In this document: in pieces, positions 1 to 11,481 of the stretch
How positions within the stretch are numbered: position 1 is the first letter of the stretch
How the letters are laid out: each line of letters starts with the position of its first letter
Origin: Riptortus pedestris
Taxonomy: Eukaryota > Arthropoda > Insecta > Hemiptera > Alydidae
NCBI GenBank assembly: GCA_019009955.1
Contig: CM032233.1
Span: forward strand, 61,178,001 to 61,242,000
Direction: 5' to 3'
Length of the DNA: 64,000 nucleotides
Notes under the pieces: generated by a model
Database searches by the model: none
Told to the model about the DNA's origin: nothing
What the model saw: only the letters and a program-made list of their open reading frames with translations
Translations under genes and position numbers: made by a program

Positions 1-104
1 AGATAAATAGGGATGTGGTAAACTGGATTCAGTATGGATTCGATCACATAGAGGAACATCAAATTCCAATTGATATTACAAGTCCGTTTGTGAACTTTAA
101 AAAA
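1..104. other. Flank of first family A copy; short open frame, unassigned
   Basis: The sequence before the first dispersed repeat keeps a + frame open for about 34 codons (NWIQYGFDHIEEHQIPID and on). The frame then runs into non-coding repeat DNA at position 105, so the longer open frame there is chimeric. It could be a scrap of a transposon or host exon. I do not recognise it. Confidence 0.2.
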
Positions 105-307
105 GTCCGTCACGCAGGAGCAGTGGGAACTAAGCAGATTTCCCACGTAAAGTTGTACAATAGAGAAATCTCTAAACGAGTGCCGAACAGATACGGTAAC
201 GGCCGAACTAGCTTTCGGCGGATACGAAGAAGCAGCCATAGCTCGTCCGCTACACGTAATAAAAATGCAAATATCTCGGTTAATATTCAAGATAGAGAAT
301 AGATAAA

Positions 308-349
<42 letters not shown>

Positions 350-589
350 TTTATAGTTTTTTAAATAAATAATTTAATTTGCAATAAGATTGGTTTTGGT
401 ACCATTTTTCGATCCGACGTATAGTAACGGATATATTTCGAATTTTCGAAATTCCACCTCTAAACCCCCCCCCTCCCACTGGTCCGATTTCAGCCGTTAA
501 TGAACTTGATCTTTCTTTTTACATAAAACGACTAAATATCGAGTTTGGTAACGATTAAACAATAATTGCGACCGCTAGAGCGCTAACAG

Positions 590-657
<68 letters not shown>

Positions 658-782
658 TTGAACGGACCTTATTTTAGTCATCTCCTGGGTAGGATCGATG
701 GGCATTTGAAAAAAGTTTTCGAAAATCACGTCATGAGTACGACCTCAATAGCTGATTTCCCTCAAGGGAAATCTACTAAAAA
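105..782 (-). mobile_element. Family A (HINE-like Helentron derivative), near full length, 3' module I
   Basis: Read on the minus strand, the element starts with the subterminal repeat and palindrome (769-780, here one mismatch from GATTTCCCTTAAGGGAAATC) and ends with the hairpin region and GACGGAC at 105-111. A (CA)n(TA)n tract (about 591-654) splits the core. On the right of the tract is the conserved block that includes GAACGGACCT and CATCTCCTGGGTAGGATCGA. On the left is the block that includes GCGACCGCTAGAGCG. Shared ends and core with more than ten other copies in the window show that this is one family. The hairpin arm is degraded here. The Helentron/HINE assignment is inferred from architecture (subterminal inverted repeats, 3' hairpin, T-rich ends, internal tandem repeat), not from any encoded protein. 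Confidence 0.7.
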
Positions 783-1078
783 GGTTGAATTCTGTTAGAG
801 GTGACGTAAAATCAATTAAGCACTTTTATTTTAGTGATGCAATTTCAATACTTTAACGGACAGCATAATTCTTGAGAGCTACGGGAGGGAAGGCGAGAAG
901 GTGTGAGCTAAAATAAGACATTATAAAGGAAATAACTGTTTATGGTGCTTTTGTGAGGGCGGCGGATGTTCTCCAGACGGAGGAGCTGATGACAAAATCA
1001 ATAGGGACCGTTCAAATATAAATAGCTACCTTGCATGGTGTAATAGTTGCTAAAGTATCTGATCCTCTTCAGCTACAA

Positions 1079-1180
1079 TTATTTACTATTACCAGTCATG
1101 TTTATCTTATTCCGGAGGCCCACCCTTATCAAGTCCACCTTGTTGTCATTAAGCCATCGCTTCCGGGGCCTACCACTTTC
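1079..1180 (-). pseudogene. Possible LINE ORF2 C-terminal fragment
   Basis: The minus strand encodes a stretch containing GRPRKRWLNDNKVDL. A G-R-P-x-x-R-W-x-(D/N) block followed by DL is typical of the region after the reverse transcriptase domain of several non-LTR retrotransposons. Only about 34 codons are recognisable and they run straight into the family A copy starting at 1186. The match is short, so it could be chance. Confidence 0.35.
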
Positions 1181-1185
1181 CCCTG

Positions 1186-1304
1186 TTTTCAGCAGATTTC
1201 CCTCAAGGGCTATTGAGGTCGTACTTATGACGCGATTTACGAAAGAGTTCTTCAAATGTCCATCGATCCTACCCCGGAGATGACGAAAATGAGGTCCGTT
1301 CAAA

Positions 1305-1368
<64 letters not shown>

Positions 1369-1777
1369 TTTGTTTGTTATCTCTCTAGCGGTCGCTATTT
1401 TTGTTTTATCATTACCAAACTCGAGATTAAGTTCATTAGTGGCTGAAATCGGGCTAGTGGGAGGGGGGTTAAGAGGGGGGGATTTTGAAAATTCGAAATA
1501 TCTCCGTTACCATACGTCGGATCAAAAAATTATATAGATCCAATCTTATTGCAAATTAAATGTTCTATAAATATTGTTCTATACATTTATTCTCTATCTT
1601 AAATATTAACCGAGATATATGCATTTTTATTAAATCGGGGCCGATAACTGACGATTGAGTTTCCCGCCAAAAGCTAGTTCGGCCGTAACTGTTCGGCTCT
1701 CGTATTTAGATTTCTCTATTGTAGTATATCTTCACGTGGGAAATCTGCTTAGTTTACGCAACCCCTGCGTGACGGAT
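1186..1777 (+). mobile_element. Family A, near full length, 3' module I
   Basis: It starts TTTTCAGCAGATTTCCC and ends with an ACGCA-hairpin variant (one base changed) and GACGGA plus T's. The internal (TA)n tract runs about 1305-1366. The palindrome half is damaged (the fragment AAGGGAAATCAGC is shortened to AAGGGC). The 3' module I holds the GCTAGTTCGGCCGT and CTCTATTGTA blocks. It lies 90 bp upstream of another copy in the same direction. Confidence 0.7.
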
Positions 1778-1865
1778 TTTTTGTAGTTTCCATATAAATC
1801 TTCTTGTTAATCTTGGGCAGTCCGACGGACTCCGTTCATTCAACATGTCCATACAATCGCGTGTC

Positions 1866-2651
1866 GTTTAGCGGATTTCACTTAAGGGAAATCAGCTATT
1901 GAGGTCGTACTCATGACGAGATTTTCGAAACATTTCTTCAAATGTCCCTCATCCTACCTAGTAGATGACGAAAATCAGGTCGTTCAAAATTGTATGTGTA
2001 TATATATATACACTATATATATATATGCACTATGTGTGCGTGTGTCTGTCTGTTACCTCTCAAGCAGTCGCAATTTTTGGTTAATCGTTACGAAACTCAA
2101 TATATAAGTGTTTTATGTAAAAAGAAAGATTGAGTTCGTAAACGGCCGAAATCAAACGGGGGGGGGGAGAGGGGTTTTTACAGGGGAGGAATTTCGAAAA
2201 TTCTTAATATGCGTAGGAACGAAAAATTGTATAGAAACAATGTTATTGCAAATGTTCTATAAATGTTGTTATGTACATTTTTTTCATTATCTTTAATATT
2301 AAACGAGATATTTGCGTTTTTTAGTTTTCAACCATTAGTAAACCCCCAATCCTACCCATATCAACAATAAGCTGTTATATTATAAAGTACTTTATTTGAA
2401 GAATAATTATTATTATTATTTATTAACGTCTACTTTTTGCAACTTAGGATAATTTGGACGGGTTATGTACAGTTTACCACCCTTTTCTAGCCAGGGTGGG
2501 ATTTTAGGATGTTATTTAATGAATTCCGTCACTAATTTGAAGCATAAATAACAAATATTGTTCTCATTGAACTTTTACGTCATGAAATAAATGCAAATAC
2601 ACGACCCAAGAGGGAAATCTGCTTAGTTAACGCAGCCCCTGCGTGACGGAC
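1866..2651 (+). mobile_element. Family A, 3' module II, interrupted by a SINE
   Basis: It begins TTTAGCGGATTTCACTTAAGGG and ends with the intact hairpin ACGCAGCCCCTGCGT and GACGGACTT. The internal microsatellite is degenerate (TATATATATATACACTATATATATA, about 1999-2026), so the short tract here looks eroded. Module II (GTAAACCCCCA, AATAAGCTGTTATAT, AAATATTGTT) replaces module I. A truncated SINE sits inside it at 2402-2535. Confidence 0.7.
2402..2535 (-). mobile_element. tRNA-derived SINE, 5'-truncated (body and AT-rich tail only)
   Basis: The minus-strand SINE body (CCACCCTGGCTAGAAAAGGG) and its (AAT)n-type 3' tail are present, but the tRNA head found in the 28-kb copy is missing. 5' truncation fits target-primed reverse transcription. 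A probable target duplication, TTTGAAG(A/C)ATAA, lies on both sides (about 2395-2406 and 2536-2547) and interrupts module II of the family A copy, so the SINE inserted after that copy. Confidence 0.7.
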
Positions 2652-2700
2652 TTGTATTTTGAAGCCCAAATGATGTCAGTTTATCTAGTCTTCATATAAG

Positions 2701-3005
2701 TATATATATATATATTAACGTTCTAGAGAACGCGATAGTTGTTAAATCGTTAAAAACTCCAATATCTTAACCGTTTATTTTTAAAAACCAAGTTCATGAA
2801 TGGCCCAAATAAAAGCAGGAATAATGGAGTTCACAGGATTGATGATGTGTAAAAACCTAAGTATCTTCACTGTTTGAAAAACGATAGGTTTGCAGGCTAG
2901 GCAATAAATTAAAGCGCTACATTACTTGTCTGCACATTTTTCTCTAACACGAATATTAACAGCGTTATTTTTATTTACTAGCCGTCAGTAATTCCTCGTC
3001 CCTTG
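2701..3005 (+). mobile_element. Family A, diverged fragment lacking both ends
   Basis: A short (TA)n is followed by TTAACGTTCTAGAGAACGCGATAG, which matches the right side of the family A core with many substitutions. Weak matches continue to the start of a 3' module (GCCGTCAGTAATTCC). It looks much older than its neighbours. Confidence 0.45.
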
Positions 3006-3014
3006 CCATGTAAT

Positions 3015-3136
3015 GTTTAGCAAATTACCCTCAAGGGAAATCAGCTATTGAGGTTGTACTCATGATACGATTTTCGAAGAATTTCTTGAAATGGCCATCG
3101 ATCCTTCCTAGTAGATGACAAAAATGAGTATTGTAG

Positions 3137-3228
<92 letters not shown>

Positions 3229-3693
3229 GCCTGTTAACGCTCTAGCGGTCGCAATTTTTGTTTTATCGTTACCATATCGATATTTAAACGTTTTATGTAA
3301 AACTAAAGTTCGTTAATGTCTGAAATCTGTCTGAAGGAGGGGGAGGGTGGAGGGAGAGAATTCTTATTATCTCGGCTGTTATGCGTGGATTGAAAATTTT
3401 TGAAAAAAAAAAATCTTATTGCAAATAAAATTTTCTATAAATGTTGTTACGTACATTTCTTCAATATCTTGATTATTTACCGAAATATTTGCATTTTTTT
3501 AGTGTTCAGCCTTCAGTACGCCCCATCTCCTACTCATATAATATTAACAATAAGCTGTTATACTTTGAAGCACATTTTTAGAAGCCTTAATACTAAATAT
3601 TGTTCTCATTGATCTTTTGTGATTTGAAGTAAATTCCAATACGTGATGCACGTGGGAAATCTGCTTAGTTAACGCAGCCCCTGCGTGACGGAC
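3015..3693 (+). mobile_element. Family A, near full length, 3' module II, compound (CA)n(TA)n core
   Basis: It starts TTTAGCAAATTACCCTCAAGGG and ends with the perfect ACGCAGCCCCTGCGT hairpin and GACGGAC before a T run. The internal microsatellite changes from (CA)n at about 3134-3164 to (TA)n at about 3165-3226. Family A is thus associated with both dinucleotide types, as also in the first copy. Confidence 0.7.
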
Positions 3694-4500
3694 TTTTTTT
3701 ATTAAGCTAATATACTGCTAAGCATCACATAACGAGTTTAAAATTCAATTTTTGTTTACACAGAGCTTTAACTACATATAAAATAGGGGGTACAATATGA
3801 GATGACCTACATTAGTATGTAAGAAGACTGCTTATTGTACGTAGCTGTTGGTCAAGGGACATTTTTAGAGAATATTCCCACGGATTACCTTCAATATATT
3901 GAAGTATTTAAAGTGATAAATTCAAAATTACATTAGATGAAGCCGTGGATGTATTTTTTGTTGTGAGAATGTACCTTGATAGACTACTTTCAAGCAACAA
4001 TGTAATCATTCATATTTTATAAATGATCATTATACTAATTGAGGATAGATTATTTTATAGCTAACTAGAAAAGAATAAAAGTTGATTTTAATTTCCTTAT
4101 TACACATTGGTGATGCTAAAAAACGTCCCTGAAGAAATATTCAGCGATGCATTCAGCATGAAGAGTCAGTTGTCCTAGCATTACAACTAATTGGGTCTTA
4201 TATTTTTTATTTTTAGTGTTGGCTCGTAATCTAAAAAAGAAAGTATAAAAATATGAGACAACTATTAGTCCTAATTATTTGGTTGTAATATCAAATTCAG
4301 CAAAGTTATAAATATCGATTCTACAAAAGTTATATTGGAATTTCGAGGTTAGTAAGGGTCTTTATCGAATATGACGGAGCCCAAATTTCACTTACTATCA
4401 TTAGCAGCACACTGGTAATTCGCAGGATTATATATATTTAATAATTGTCGAGGTATAAAATCTATAATAAGGTAACAATACAATATATAAAAAACAAAAC
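3694..4500. other. No feature recognised
   Basis: AT-rich sequence with stop codons in all frames. I see no family A, SINE or other repeat match inside the window. Confidence 0.5.
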
Positions 4501-4900
4501 TCCGTCACGCAGAGGCTGCGTAAACTACGCAGATTTTCCTCGTGAAGTTTTACAATAGCTAAACAAACACAACACCACCGTGAACATTAAGTAAATAACT
4601 ACAAACGGTATTGAGAAGTCTTTCAGTCAATTTTAATAATCTCTCAACGGAAAGCGTCGGAAATGTTAACAAACAGGTCTTTCAACCTCTCTCTGGAAAG
4701 TAAACAATTTCCATACACTTGGTTCTACACACATTTTCGAATTTCGGATATTTCGAATTTTCGAAATTCCTCCTCTCTAAACCCGAGAGGGTCCGATTTC
4801 AGGCTTTAACGAACTTGATCTTTCTTTTTTACAAAAAAACGACTAAATACCGAGTTTGGTAACGATTAAACAATAATTGCGACCGCTAGAGCGGTAACAG

Positions 4901-4944
<44 letters not shown>

Positions 4945-4946
<2 letters not shown>

Positions 4947-5154
4947 TGCTCAAAAATGAATAGGGATATTGGTTATTTTTTTCTTATCCTATTAATTTTA
5001 ATTAAATCTACTTAATTAAATAACTTTTTTATGGGGGGAAAAAGACAATAATTTCTATTAGATATTAATGATATTTATAATTAAAAAAAAAATGCTTGGC
5101 CCCATAAATACCACAAAATCTACCAACCTACCAATATCCCTATTCATTTTTGAG

Positions 5155-5158
<4 letters not shown>
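4945..5158 (+). mobile_element. Tc1/mariner-type MITE, copy 1
   Basis: A 214-bp element with terminal inverted repeats ACTGCTCAAAAATGAATAGG at the left and the reverse complement ending TTTTGAGCAGT at the right. It sits between (TA)n tracts, which fits TA target choice. The interior is AT-rich and non-coding. A second copy in opposite orientation is at 53396-53599. Terminal CTGCTCAAAA motifs at TA sites are common among Tc1/mariner-derived MITEs; the superfamily call rests on that. Confidence 0.7.
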
Positions 5159-5194
<36 letters not shown>

Positions 5195-5379
5195 TACAGT
5201 TTACAATTAATACACAGTTTACAATCGAGACTTACAAAAGAGTATTTTTAATAGCGGTTATGACGTATCTAAAACAGTTGTCACCATTAAGCTTTGTACC
5301 GCATCAAGGGACAGGAATGGACATGGTTTGGAAGATAGAATACTTTCTACGATTATGAATTATACTGTTCATTACGTTA

Positions 5380-5573
5380 TAAAAAAACCTACATGCACAG
5401 GCGACGGGAAATATAATAATATTGAGAAGAGTCAAGTCTTAAATAACAAATAATTTTATTATTAACAAATCCACAGCAACAACGGGTATAAAAACTGTGA
5501 CGGGGAAATGTCAAAATACCATCTTTATTCAGCGTAAAATGAATTCCCGGGCGAAGCAGGGTACCTTTGCTAG
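5380..5573 (+). mobile_element. Family B Helitron, 3' end fragment
   Basis: Matches the last ~190 bp of the complete family B copy at 13636-14917. It includes the stem-loop CCCGGGCGAAGCAGGG (one mismatch) followed, 10 nt later, by CTAG and a T. It is followed by a very long (TA)n tract (about 5574-5684, with interruptions). The 5' part of the element is absent or too diverged. Confidence 0.65.
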
Positions 5574-5687
<114 letters not shown>

Positions 5688-5812
5688 CAGTTTTGAACGA
5701 ACCTCATTTTCGTCATCTCCTAGGTGGGATCGATGGACATTTGAAAAAATTTCGAAAATCGCGTCATGAGTACAACCTCAATAGCTTTTCAATAGCTGAA
5801 ATCTGCTAAAAG

Positions 5813-6354
5813 AATGGAGTTTTCTGTCTGTTAAATGATATAAAGGCTCAACAATTCCATAAATGTGGAAGGTAATGTAGAGAGTGAAAGAGAAAATGTA
5901 AGAGATATGACGGGACATGAGAATATTACAATGTTGCTGCAAGTTGAATACGTGAATTATGTAAATGATGTTTGGGGCACGTGTAGAGGCCACGGCAAGG
6001 CCAGAGCTGAGTGCGCGTGGCTATCACACGGTTAGTCGAGCTTCAATAGTTCAAGGTACAGAGCTAATCACATCAAGAACTCTCGTGTTTACTCTTCCCT
6101 CAAACCTTTAACACATGCTAGGCCCTTCCTCTACTATCATCGTTTTACAACAAATTAGTTTAACCACAAAAACGTTGGGGAAAGTCGCGTCATGTTTTAG
6201 TGAGAAACCTGATTTTCATGGGAACGAACAAGGGAATAAGCGGGTCACAAGGACATGTAGTGGTTTCCCCTTGCCTTCTGTACAATTGGAGAACATTACA
6301 CTTTATGAAAGAGTAGTGAGATAGCCATCTATTTTTTATTTCTAAAATACTAAG
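5813..6354. other. No feature recognised
   Basis: Slightly more GC-rich than its surroundings around 5975-6330, but open frames are short and have no recognisable product. Confidence 0.4.
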
Positions 6355-6930
6355 TATTTTTTTTATTATACGTCGGGTTGAAAAATTGTTTGAGATTTAT
6401 CTTGTTGCACAACTGATGTTCTATAAGTGCTAATCTATACTTTATTCCTTTCTCGAATATTTTATCATTTCATAATAAGTTGCTATATTATGTAACTTCT
6501 TATTCCAATCTTAAATTTCAAACATTGTTTCCAAAGAACATTTATTGTCCGAGATAAACGGAAATACGCTGTGACATCAATTAAGGCTTCACGTTTTGGA
6601 CACGGGGAAATGTATATTTGTTCTATTCGATACTCAGTAATTAACCGTTTCAGTTAACACTAAAGATCATTTTCGATAATGGCTAAAATCGAATTTGCAC
6701 CCCTCCCCGTTATTATTGTTATTATTATTTATTAACGTCCACTTTTTGCAACTCAGGCTAATTGGGGCGTGTTATCTACAGGTTACCACCCTTTTCTAGC
6801 CAGGGTGGGGCTAACGATGTTATTTAATGACCGCCCCCCCGTTAGAGGTGGATTCAAAAATTCAAAATTTTCCCGTTGTTATGAGTCGGATTGGAAAACG
6901 GTATAGACCTTTCGATGTTCGAAAATTCTT
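6355..6930 (+). mobile_element. Family A, old fragments with nested SINE
   Basis: Two consecutive diverged pieces: about 6355-6570 (TATACGTCGGGTTGAAAAATTG into a 3' module) and about 6610-6930 (core ACCGTTT, CTAAAATCGAATT, CCCGTTAGAGG, TATGAGTCGGATTGG). Neither keeps a terminal hairpin or microsatellite. The second is split by the SINE at 6714-6830. Confidence 0.5.
6714..6830 (-). mobile_element. tRNA-derived SINE, 5'-truncated
   Basis: The same body and AT-rich 3' tail as the 2402-2535 copy, again without the tRNA head. CCCCGTTA is present immediately left of the tail and again after the insert (about 6706-6713 and 6837-6844), a likely target duplication in the C-rich part of a family A core. 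Confidence 0.65.
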
Positions 6931-6984
6931 CTTCTACAACGTTTCCTAAATCAAATATTAGGCAAGCTACTCCAACCACCTTGT

Positions 6985-7104
6985 TTTCATCCTTCATTAT
7001 ATGCCCACTTCCATTCATCGGAGTTTCACTCAATAATAGTGAATATATGGTGAGATGAAATGACTATTGTGTCATAGTTTACACAGCCCCTACGTGACAG
7101 ACCA
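6985..7104 (+). mobile_element. Family A 3' end, module IV
   Basis: Ends TTTACACAGCCCCTACGTGACAGACC, a degraded form of the family A 3' hairpin. The preceding TGAATATATGGTGAGATGAAATG block matches the fragments at 32765-32981 and 60320-60475, defining a fourth 3' module. Confidence 0.45.
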
Positions 7105-7207
7105 TAATGGTGTGCTTTCAAGGAAAGGGACCTCAGTTGTCTAGTTTTTATGTTCGTCTGCACGTAGTGGACAGGCTTTGCTTCTCTATCGAGTAGTCGC
7201 ATATTCC

Positions 7208-7420
7208 GTATTCAATTTTTATTTATTAATGTCCACTTCGTACTACTAAGGCTAACTGGTGTGGAATATCTACAGGTTGCCGCCCTTTTTAGCCATAGTG
7301 GGGAAACGATTTTTTTTAATGTGTAGGCCAAAAAAATACATTCCTCTTGCCCCGGTGAGAATCGAACTCATGACTCTAGGTTTATCACGGCCATCCCGAG
7401 TCCTTTTTATTAGCATATTG
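7208..7420 (-). mobile_element. tRNA-derived SINE, diverged, with tRNA-like head
   Basis: The minus strand carries the SINE body plus a tRNA-like head with B-box-like GAGTTCGATTCTCACCGGGG. It is more diverged than the 28-kb copy. At its head side is a near-perfect 34-nt palindrome (7401-7434). It lies within family A DNA (7190-7538). Confidence 0.6.
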
Positions 7421-7434
7421 CTAATAAAAAAGGA

Positions 7435-7538
7435 TCCATAAAGCACTTTATTCGAAGCCTAAATACCAAATACTGTCTCATATGTGACGAACGTTGGAAT
7501 TCTGCTTACTTAACGCAGGCCCTGCGTGACGGACTTTT
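7435..7538 (+). mobile_element. Family A 3' end, module II
   Basis: AAGCACTTTATTCGAAGCCTAAATACC leads to a slightly altered 3' hairpin (ACGCAGGCCCTGCGT) and GACGGACTTTTTT. It is probably the continuation of the family A copy opened by the SINE at 7208-7420. Confidence 0.6.
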
Positions 7539-7830
7539 TTATAATAACATAGTAGTATACTTATCAAATAAGGCATTGCCCATCGTGTACCATTTGAGAA
7601 AGGGAAGCTGTTTTAATTTGACTGCAAAAATTAGACGTATTGCTCTAATAGTAGCCTGCAGCCAGGCTATGTGACGCCACAGATTCTCCTTATTCTCGAC
7701 CAGTTATGTAATCTAGCCAAATTCCAATTTTTTTACTTTGCTGATTCTGATAATAAAACAGCATACGACATGCTTTCTGGTCGTTTTTTATGTTATGCGT
7801 AGGTATTTAAATAATGTAAATTTTTTTATG

Positions 7831-8395
7831 TAGATTTTCCTGCCAGGAAGGAGATCAGCTATTGAGGTTGTAATCATGACTCGATTTTCGAAGAATTTCA
7901 TGAAATGTCCATCGATCCTACCTATTAGGTGAGAAAAATGAGGTCCGATCAGTAATATATATATATTTGTCTGTTACCGAACTGGCGGTCGCAATGTTTG
8001 TTTGATCGCTACAAAACTCGATATATAAGCGTCTCATGTAAAACTAAAGACCTAGTTCGATAACGGCTGAATTGGAGGAAGGGGGTATAGATGAGAAATG
8101 TCGAAAATTTAAAATACCTGCCTAATTATACATCTGATCGAAAAATTGTATACAAACTAACCTCATTGAACATTTAGTTGTCTATATATGTTGTAATATA
8201 CTGATTTTCTCTATCTTGAATATTAACCGGCATATTTGCATTTGTTTAGTTTTCAGTCTTCGGTAAATTTCCACTACTACTCATGACATATTAACAAGGA
8301 GGTGTTAGATCATAAACCACTTTATTGGAAGCTTAAATACAAAATATTGTTTCCGTTGAACTGTGTGAGGCACATGCAAATACGTACATTTAAGA
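7831..8395 (+). mobile_element. Family A, module II, 3' end missing
   Basis: Starts with a degraded 5' palindrome and GATCAGCTATTGAGG. It has a very short (TA)n (about 7953-7966), then the core GTCTGTTACCGAACTGGCGGTCGC and module II. The 3' hairpin is absent. A further family A scrap (CTCGATATTTAACTGTTTTA) follows at about 8405-8515. Confidence 0.6.
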
Positions 8396-8611
8396 TTTTA
8401 CGTTCTTAACTCGAAAATGTTTACATGATCTATACCGTACTCGATATTTAACTGTTTTATTCAGCAATAAAGGTCATATTAGTTAATTGCTGTGACCAGA
8501 TGAAGAAGAGGGAGCATTGAATGAATTGGTGTTAAAAAAATTAGATTACGAGTGCATGAAGCCCCACCCCCTCCTACACATACAAGCTCGTGCACGCACG
8601 CACATGCACTT

Positions 8612-8613
<2 letters not shown>

Positions 8614-8664
<51 letters not shown>
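8614..8664. repeat. (CA)n microsatellite
   Basis: Roughly 50 bp of CA dinucleotides preceded by an imperfect CACGCACGCACATGCAC stretch. It accounts for the low-complexity open frames on both strands here. Confidence 0.9.
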
Positions 8665-8666
<2 letters not shown>

Positions 8667-8817
8667 TACACCAAATTTAACAGATGCCTGTGGTGGTGTA
8701 GTCTATAAGGCTCTAAACTACTGTCCTTGAGGTACCTACCTGGGGGTTAGAGACTGGGCATTAAATTTCGTTTAACTTCGATTTTGTACTTGTATAAGGT
8801 CACCCGCAAATATATAA

Positions 8818-8890
8818 ATATACTATCTAAGGTACCCGGTTTCGCTTGGGGAGTTATCTAAAAATGATGGTTTATTTTCGGCAAGGCATA
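8818..8890 (-). mobile_element. Family B Helitron, diverged 3' end
   Basis: ACTATCTAAGGTACCCGGTTTCGCTTGGGG is a degraded reverse complement of the family B 3' terminus (hairpin and CTAG). Body sequences of family B resume only at about 10010, so about 1.1 kb of other DNA separates the pieces. Confidence 0.45.
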
Positions 8891-8899
8891 TACAATATG

Positions 8900-10000
8900 T
8901 TTACATTATTGTAAAATATGCTTTCATTATTGATTCATTGTTATGCCGGAATATCTAGTAACTGAAGCGAACTAAAGAAAAAATAGTGATTTCCTGATCA
9001 ATCCACCAGCACTGTTCAAAACACCATGGGAAGTATTAGTATAATCGTTCGTCATTATTAAGTACCATTACTGAGGTGTGCTTAGCTCGGGAAATATTCA
9101 CACTGAGCAATGAATGAATGCGAATGTTATTCATTGCAAGGGTATATTAAGCCTCATCTATTTCAATTTACGGTCTGTACATTTACGTTTATTAAATTTT
9201 ACAGGTTTCTGGGAACATGGAGAATCGATGTACTTTTGTTGAATGTGGAAGACTAAACGTTAATATTCAATTCCAACTCGTTGATTAACATTATGGGCCA
9301 TAAATATCTTTATCATGGGTAGCATTTTTTTATTATAGCCAGTGTAATATTGACAATTTCTATTCACAGAGGTGGTCCCAATGACAGCTGCAGCTATTTT
9401 ATGTAAATAAAACCATTATTGAGAATATTCTAATATAAGCCCGAAGAAGAAACTTAGTATTCATAATTTTTCATAGTATGCTCTTTTATATTTAACATAT
9501 TAACGGAGCTATTTTAATAAATGACTCACATAACTGAGTTAACTTTCCCAACATTTCCAATCCCTATAACATTATTTCCCATTCATCCCAGGATTAGAAG
9601 GCCAATGTTTTAATGATACACTAAAATATACTCAGAATACTAAAGCATTAGAATGGCGGTAGAATTGATAGCAAATAGCTTGATTAGCCAAACGTTTTGG
9701 AGGAATGAGAATTCATAAAAGAGTGCGAGCAAGTGGGGAGGAAGTTTCCCTTTTCCCAGGTTGAGCAACAGAACATGAATAATTTAATTTCTTAATTCGG
9801 TTCATATTAACTTACGTTTAAATCTATCTTTACAATTCTAAATATGTATTCTATGTTCAAATATTTTTTTTTTTAGAATTAAATAAAGTTTTACATTAAA
9901 CCAATGAAATGACTTATTTCTCATTCAATAATATTTGGGGAAGAAAAAGAGTGAGAGGGAGAGGCGGGGATATACATTTGAAGAGTTTACGACTATCACT
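8900..10000. other. No feature recognised
   Basis: AT-rich, no long frames, no match to the repeats named here. It may be an insertion into, or unrelated flank of, the old family B copy. Confidence 0.4.
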
Positions 10001-10009
10001 ATAATTTAT

Positions 10010-10690
10010 CATGGTGAGGTAAATTACTTTCTTTATGCATTGTTATGCGAAAAAAATGTATATAACATAAGTTACTCTACATATGAAAATAAACAACATT
10101 TGTTAGGTCTATTTTTACAAATTAACAAATATGGAACGTATTATGGCGATTTTTCATTTCATTCCTTATAATCTCAACTCCTGGTCGTCCCTAGAAATTT
10201 TAATTAGCTTTTAATCATGGAAGAGTTAATGCTAACTTACAAATTTTGTTTAGTTCGGTTCAATCGTTGGTGCACAATATAATAGTAGACTGCCGATATA
10301 GTTTTCAGCGTATATCTCTTTATACTTCGGTATATGACAAACTTCTATATAATAAAAGTTACTTTAAATAACAAAATAAATAACTTTTGTTATGTGCATC
10401 TTTGCCGAAAAATCAATAGCAAGCTAAGTATCCCGATTTTTCATTTCAGGCGTCCCCTATAACCCCACTCCTGTTCGTCTAGGAGAATATTTGTGTATCA
10501 TATAGTCTAAGTTAGGTTAGTAGTAATACCAAGTACCAAGTTTCATTAAATTACCTTCTGTAGTTTCGTGGTGAAAAGGTAAGAAACAAATCGACACCAA
10601 AGCCAAAAATGGTCGTTATTGTTTCAATTCTACGTGAAACGAAAAAGTATCTTGACATTTTGAAAACAAAACCAACATACAGAAAGATTT
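10010..10690 (-). mobile_element. Family B Helitron body, diverged
   Basis: Contains two diverged copies of the family B internal repeat (AAAAGTTACT, AACAACATTTGTTA, GCGTATATCTCTTTATA, CCCCACTCCTG, GTCTAAGTTAGGTTAGTA) and the 5' side GTGAAACGAAAAAGTATC. It matches the copies at 45.5-46.8 and 58.4-59.6 kb in the same orientation but with many substitutions, so it is older. Confidence 0.6.
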
Positions 10691-11450
10691 TACAATTTGA
10701 TATATATAATAAATATAGATGTTGCACAGAGTTCAAGTTGGTTTGATATCTATGTAGCATAAAACATCAGCATTTTATTTATTTATTAGCACACAACTTT
10801 TATGAAGCAAACAATTGTAAATAAGAATGATGGGCAGCTTAGGCTGGAGTTCACAGTTAATAGAAAATATTCTGTAGACAATTAACTGGAAAACCGTATT
10901 TCGTAGTCTTTGACCACTATTTTGTTTGTTCACGTGAATGAACTCTGAAATAGCCAAGTAATTTCTCATTGAAATAACAGAAACGTTTTTCTAAAACGCT
11001 AGAAAAATGGTTAAAAGACTGAATTGAAATTACATTAATGTTTTATAATATTCAGATTGGATATAGGTCACTAGGAAGTTGAATGACCACATTCATTCAA
11101 AGTCTGCGGATGTTGCAACCATGTCTATCTTTAAAGCCAAGCAGTTTCAGTTTGGTAGGGTCCGGCATAAAAGGGAGGAAAGATGAAAATAACTACGAGT
11201 TGCATAGGAAGTTGTCTCGACGGTATAGCCTAAAATATACTTATGACATCCGAAGGATGTTTACGCAGAGGGGAATAGCAGAAGGAGACAGGATACTTAA
11301 ACCCTTTGTGCAAGCGGCCCTTTGTGCAAGTGCCCCTTTGTAAGTTATGATTGATTAATGGATCAGAAAATAAATACACTGGTATTTAGAAATGTCGGCT
11401 TATGTTTTTCTAGCTACCTTTTTATAATTTAAATTTCTGTCACAAATATG

Positions 11451-11455
<5 letters not shown>
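10691..11455. other. No feature recognised
   Basis: Contains an 86-codon + frame at 11083-11343 with no recognisable motif and no visible splice or promoter context. I do not call it a gene. Confidence 0.35.

Positions 11456-11480
<25 letters not shown>
11456..11480. repeat. Short (TA)n microsatellite, not in family A
   Basis: About 25 bp of TA repeats after GTGTTTTATATA. No family A core lies on either side, so not every TA tract in the window is carried by that element. Confidence 0.8.

Positions 11481-11481
<1 letters not shown>

Noticed and set aside
15..302. A 95-codon + frame as a gene
   Set aside because: From position 105 it reads through the non-coding 3' end of a family A copy; only the first ~30 codons could come from something else.
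8479..8708. Frames of ~60 codons on both strands as genes
   Set aside because: Both are translations of a (CA)n tract.
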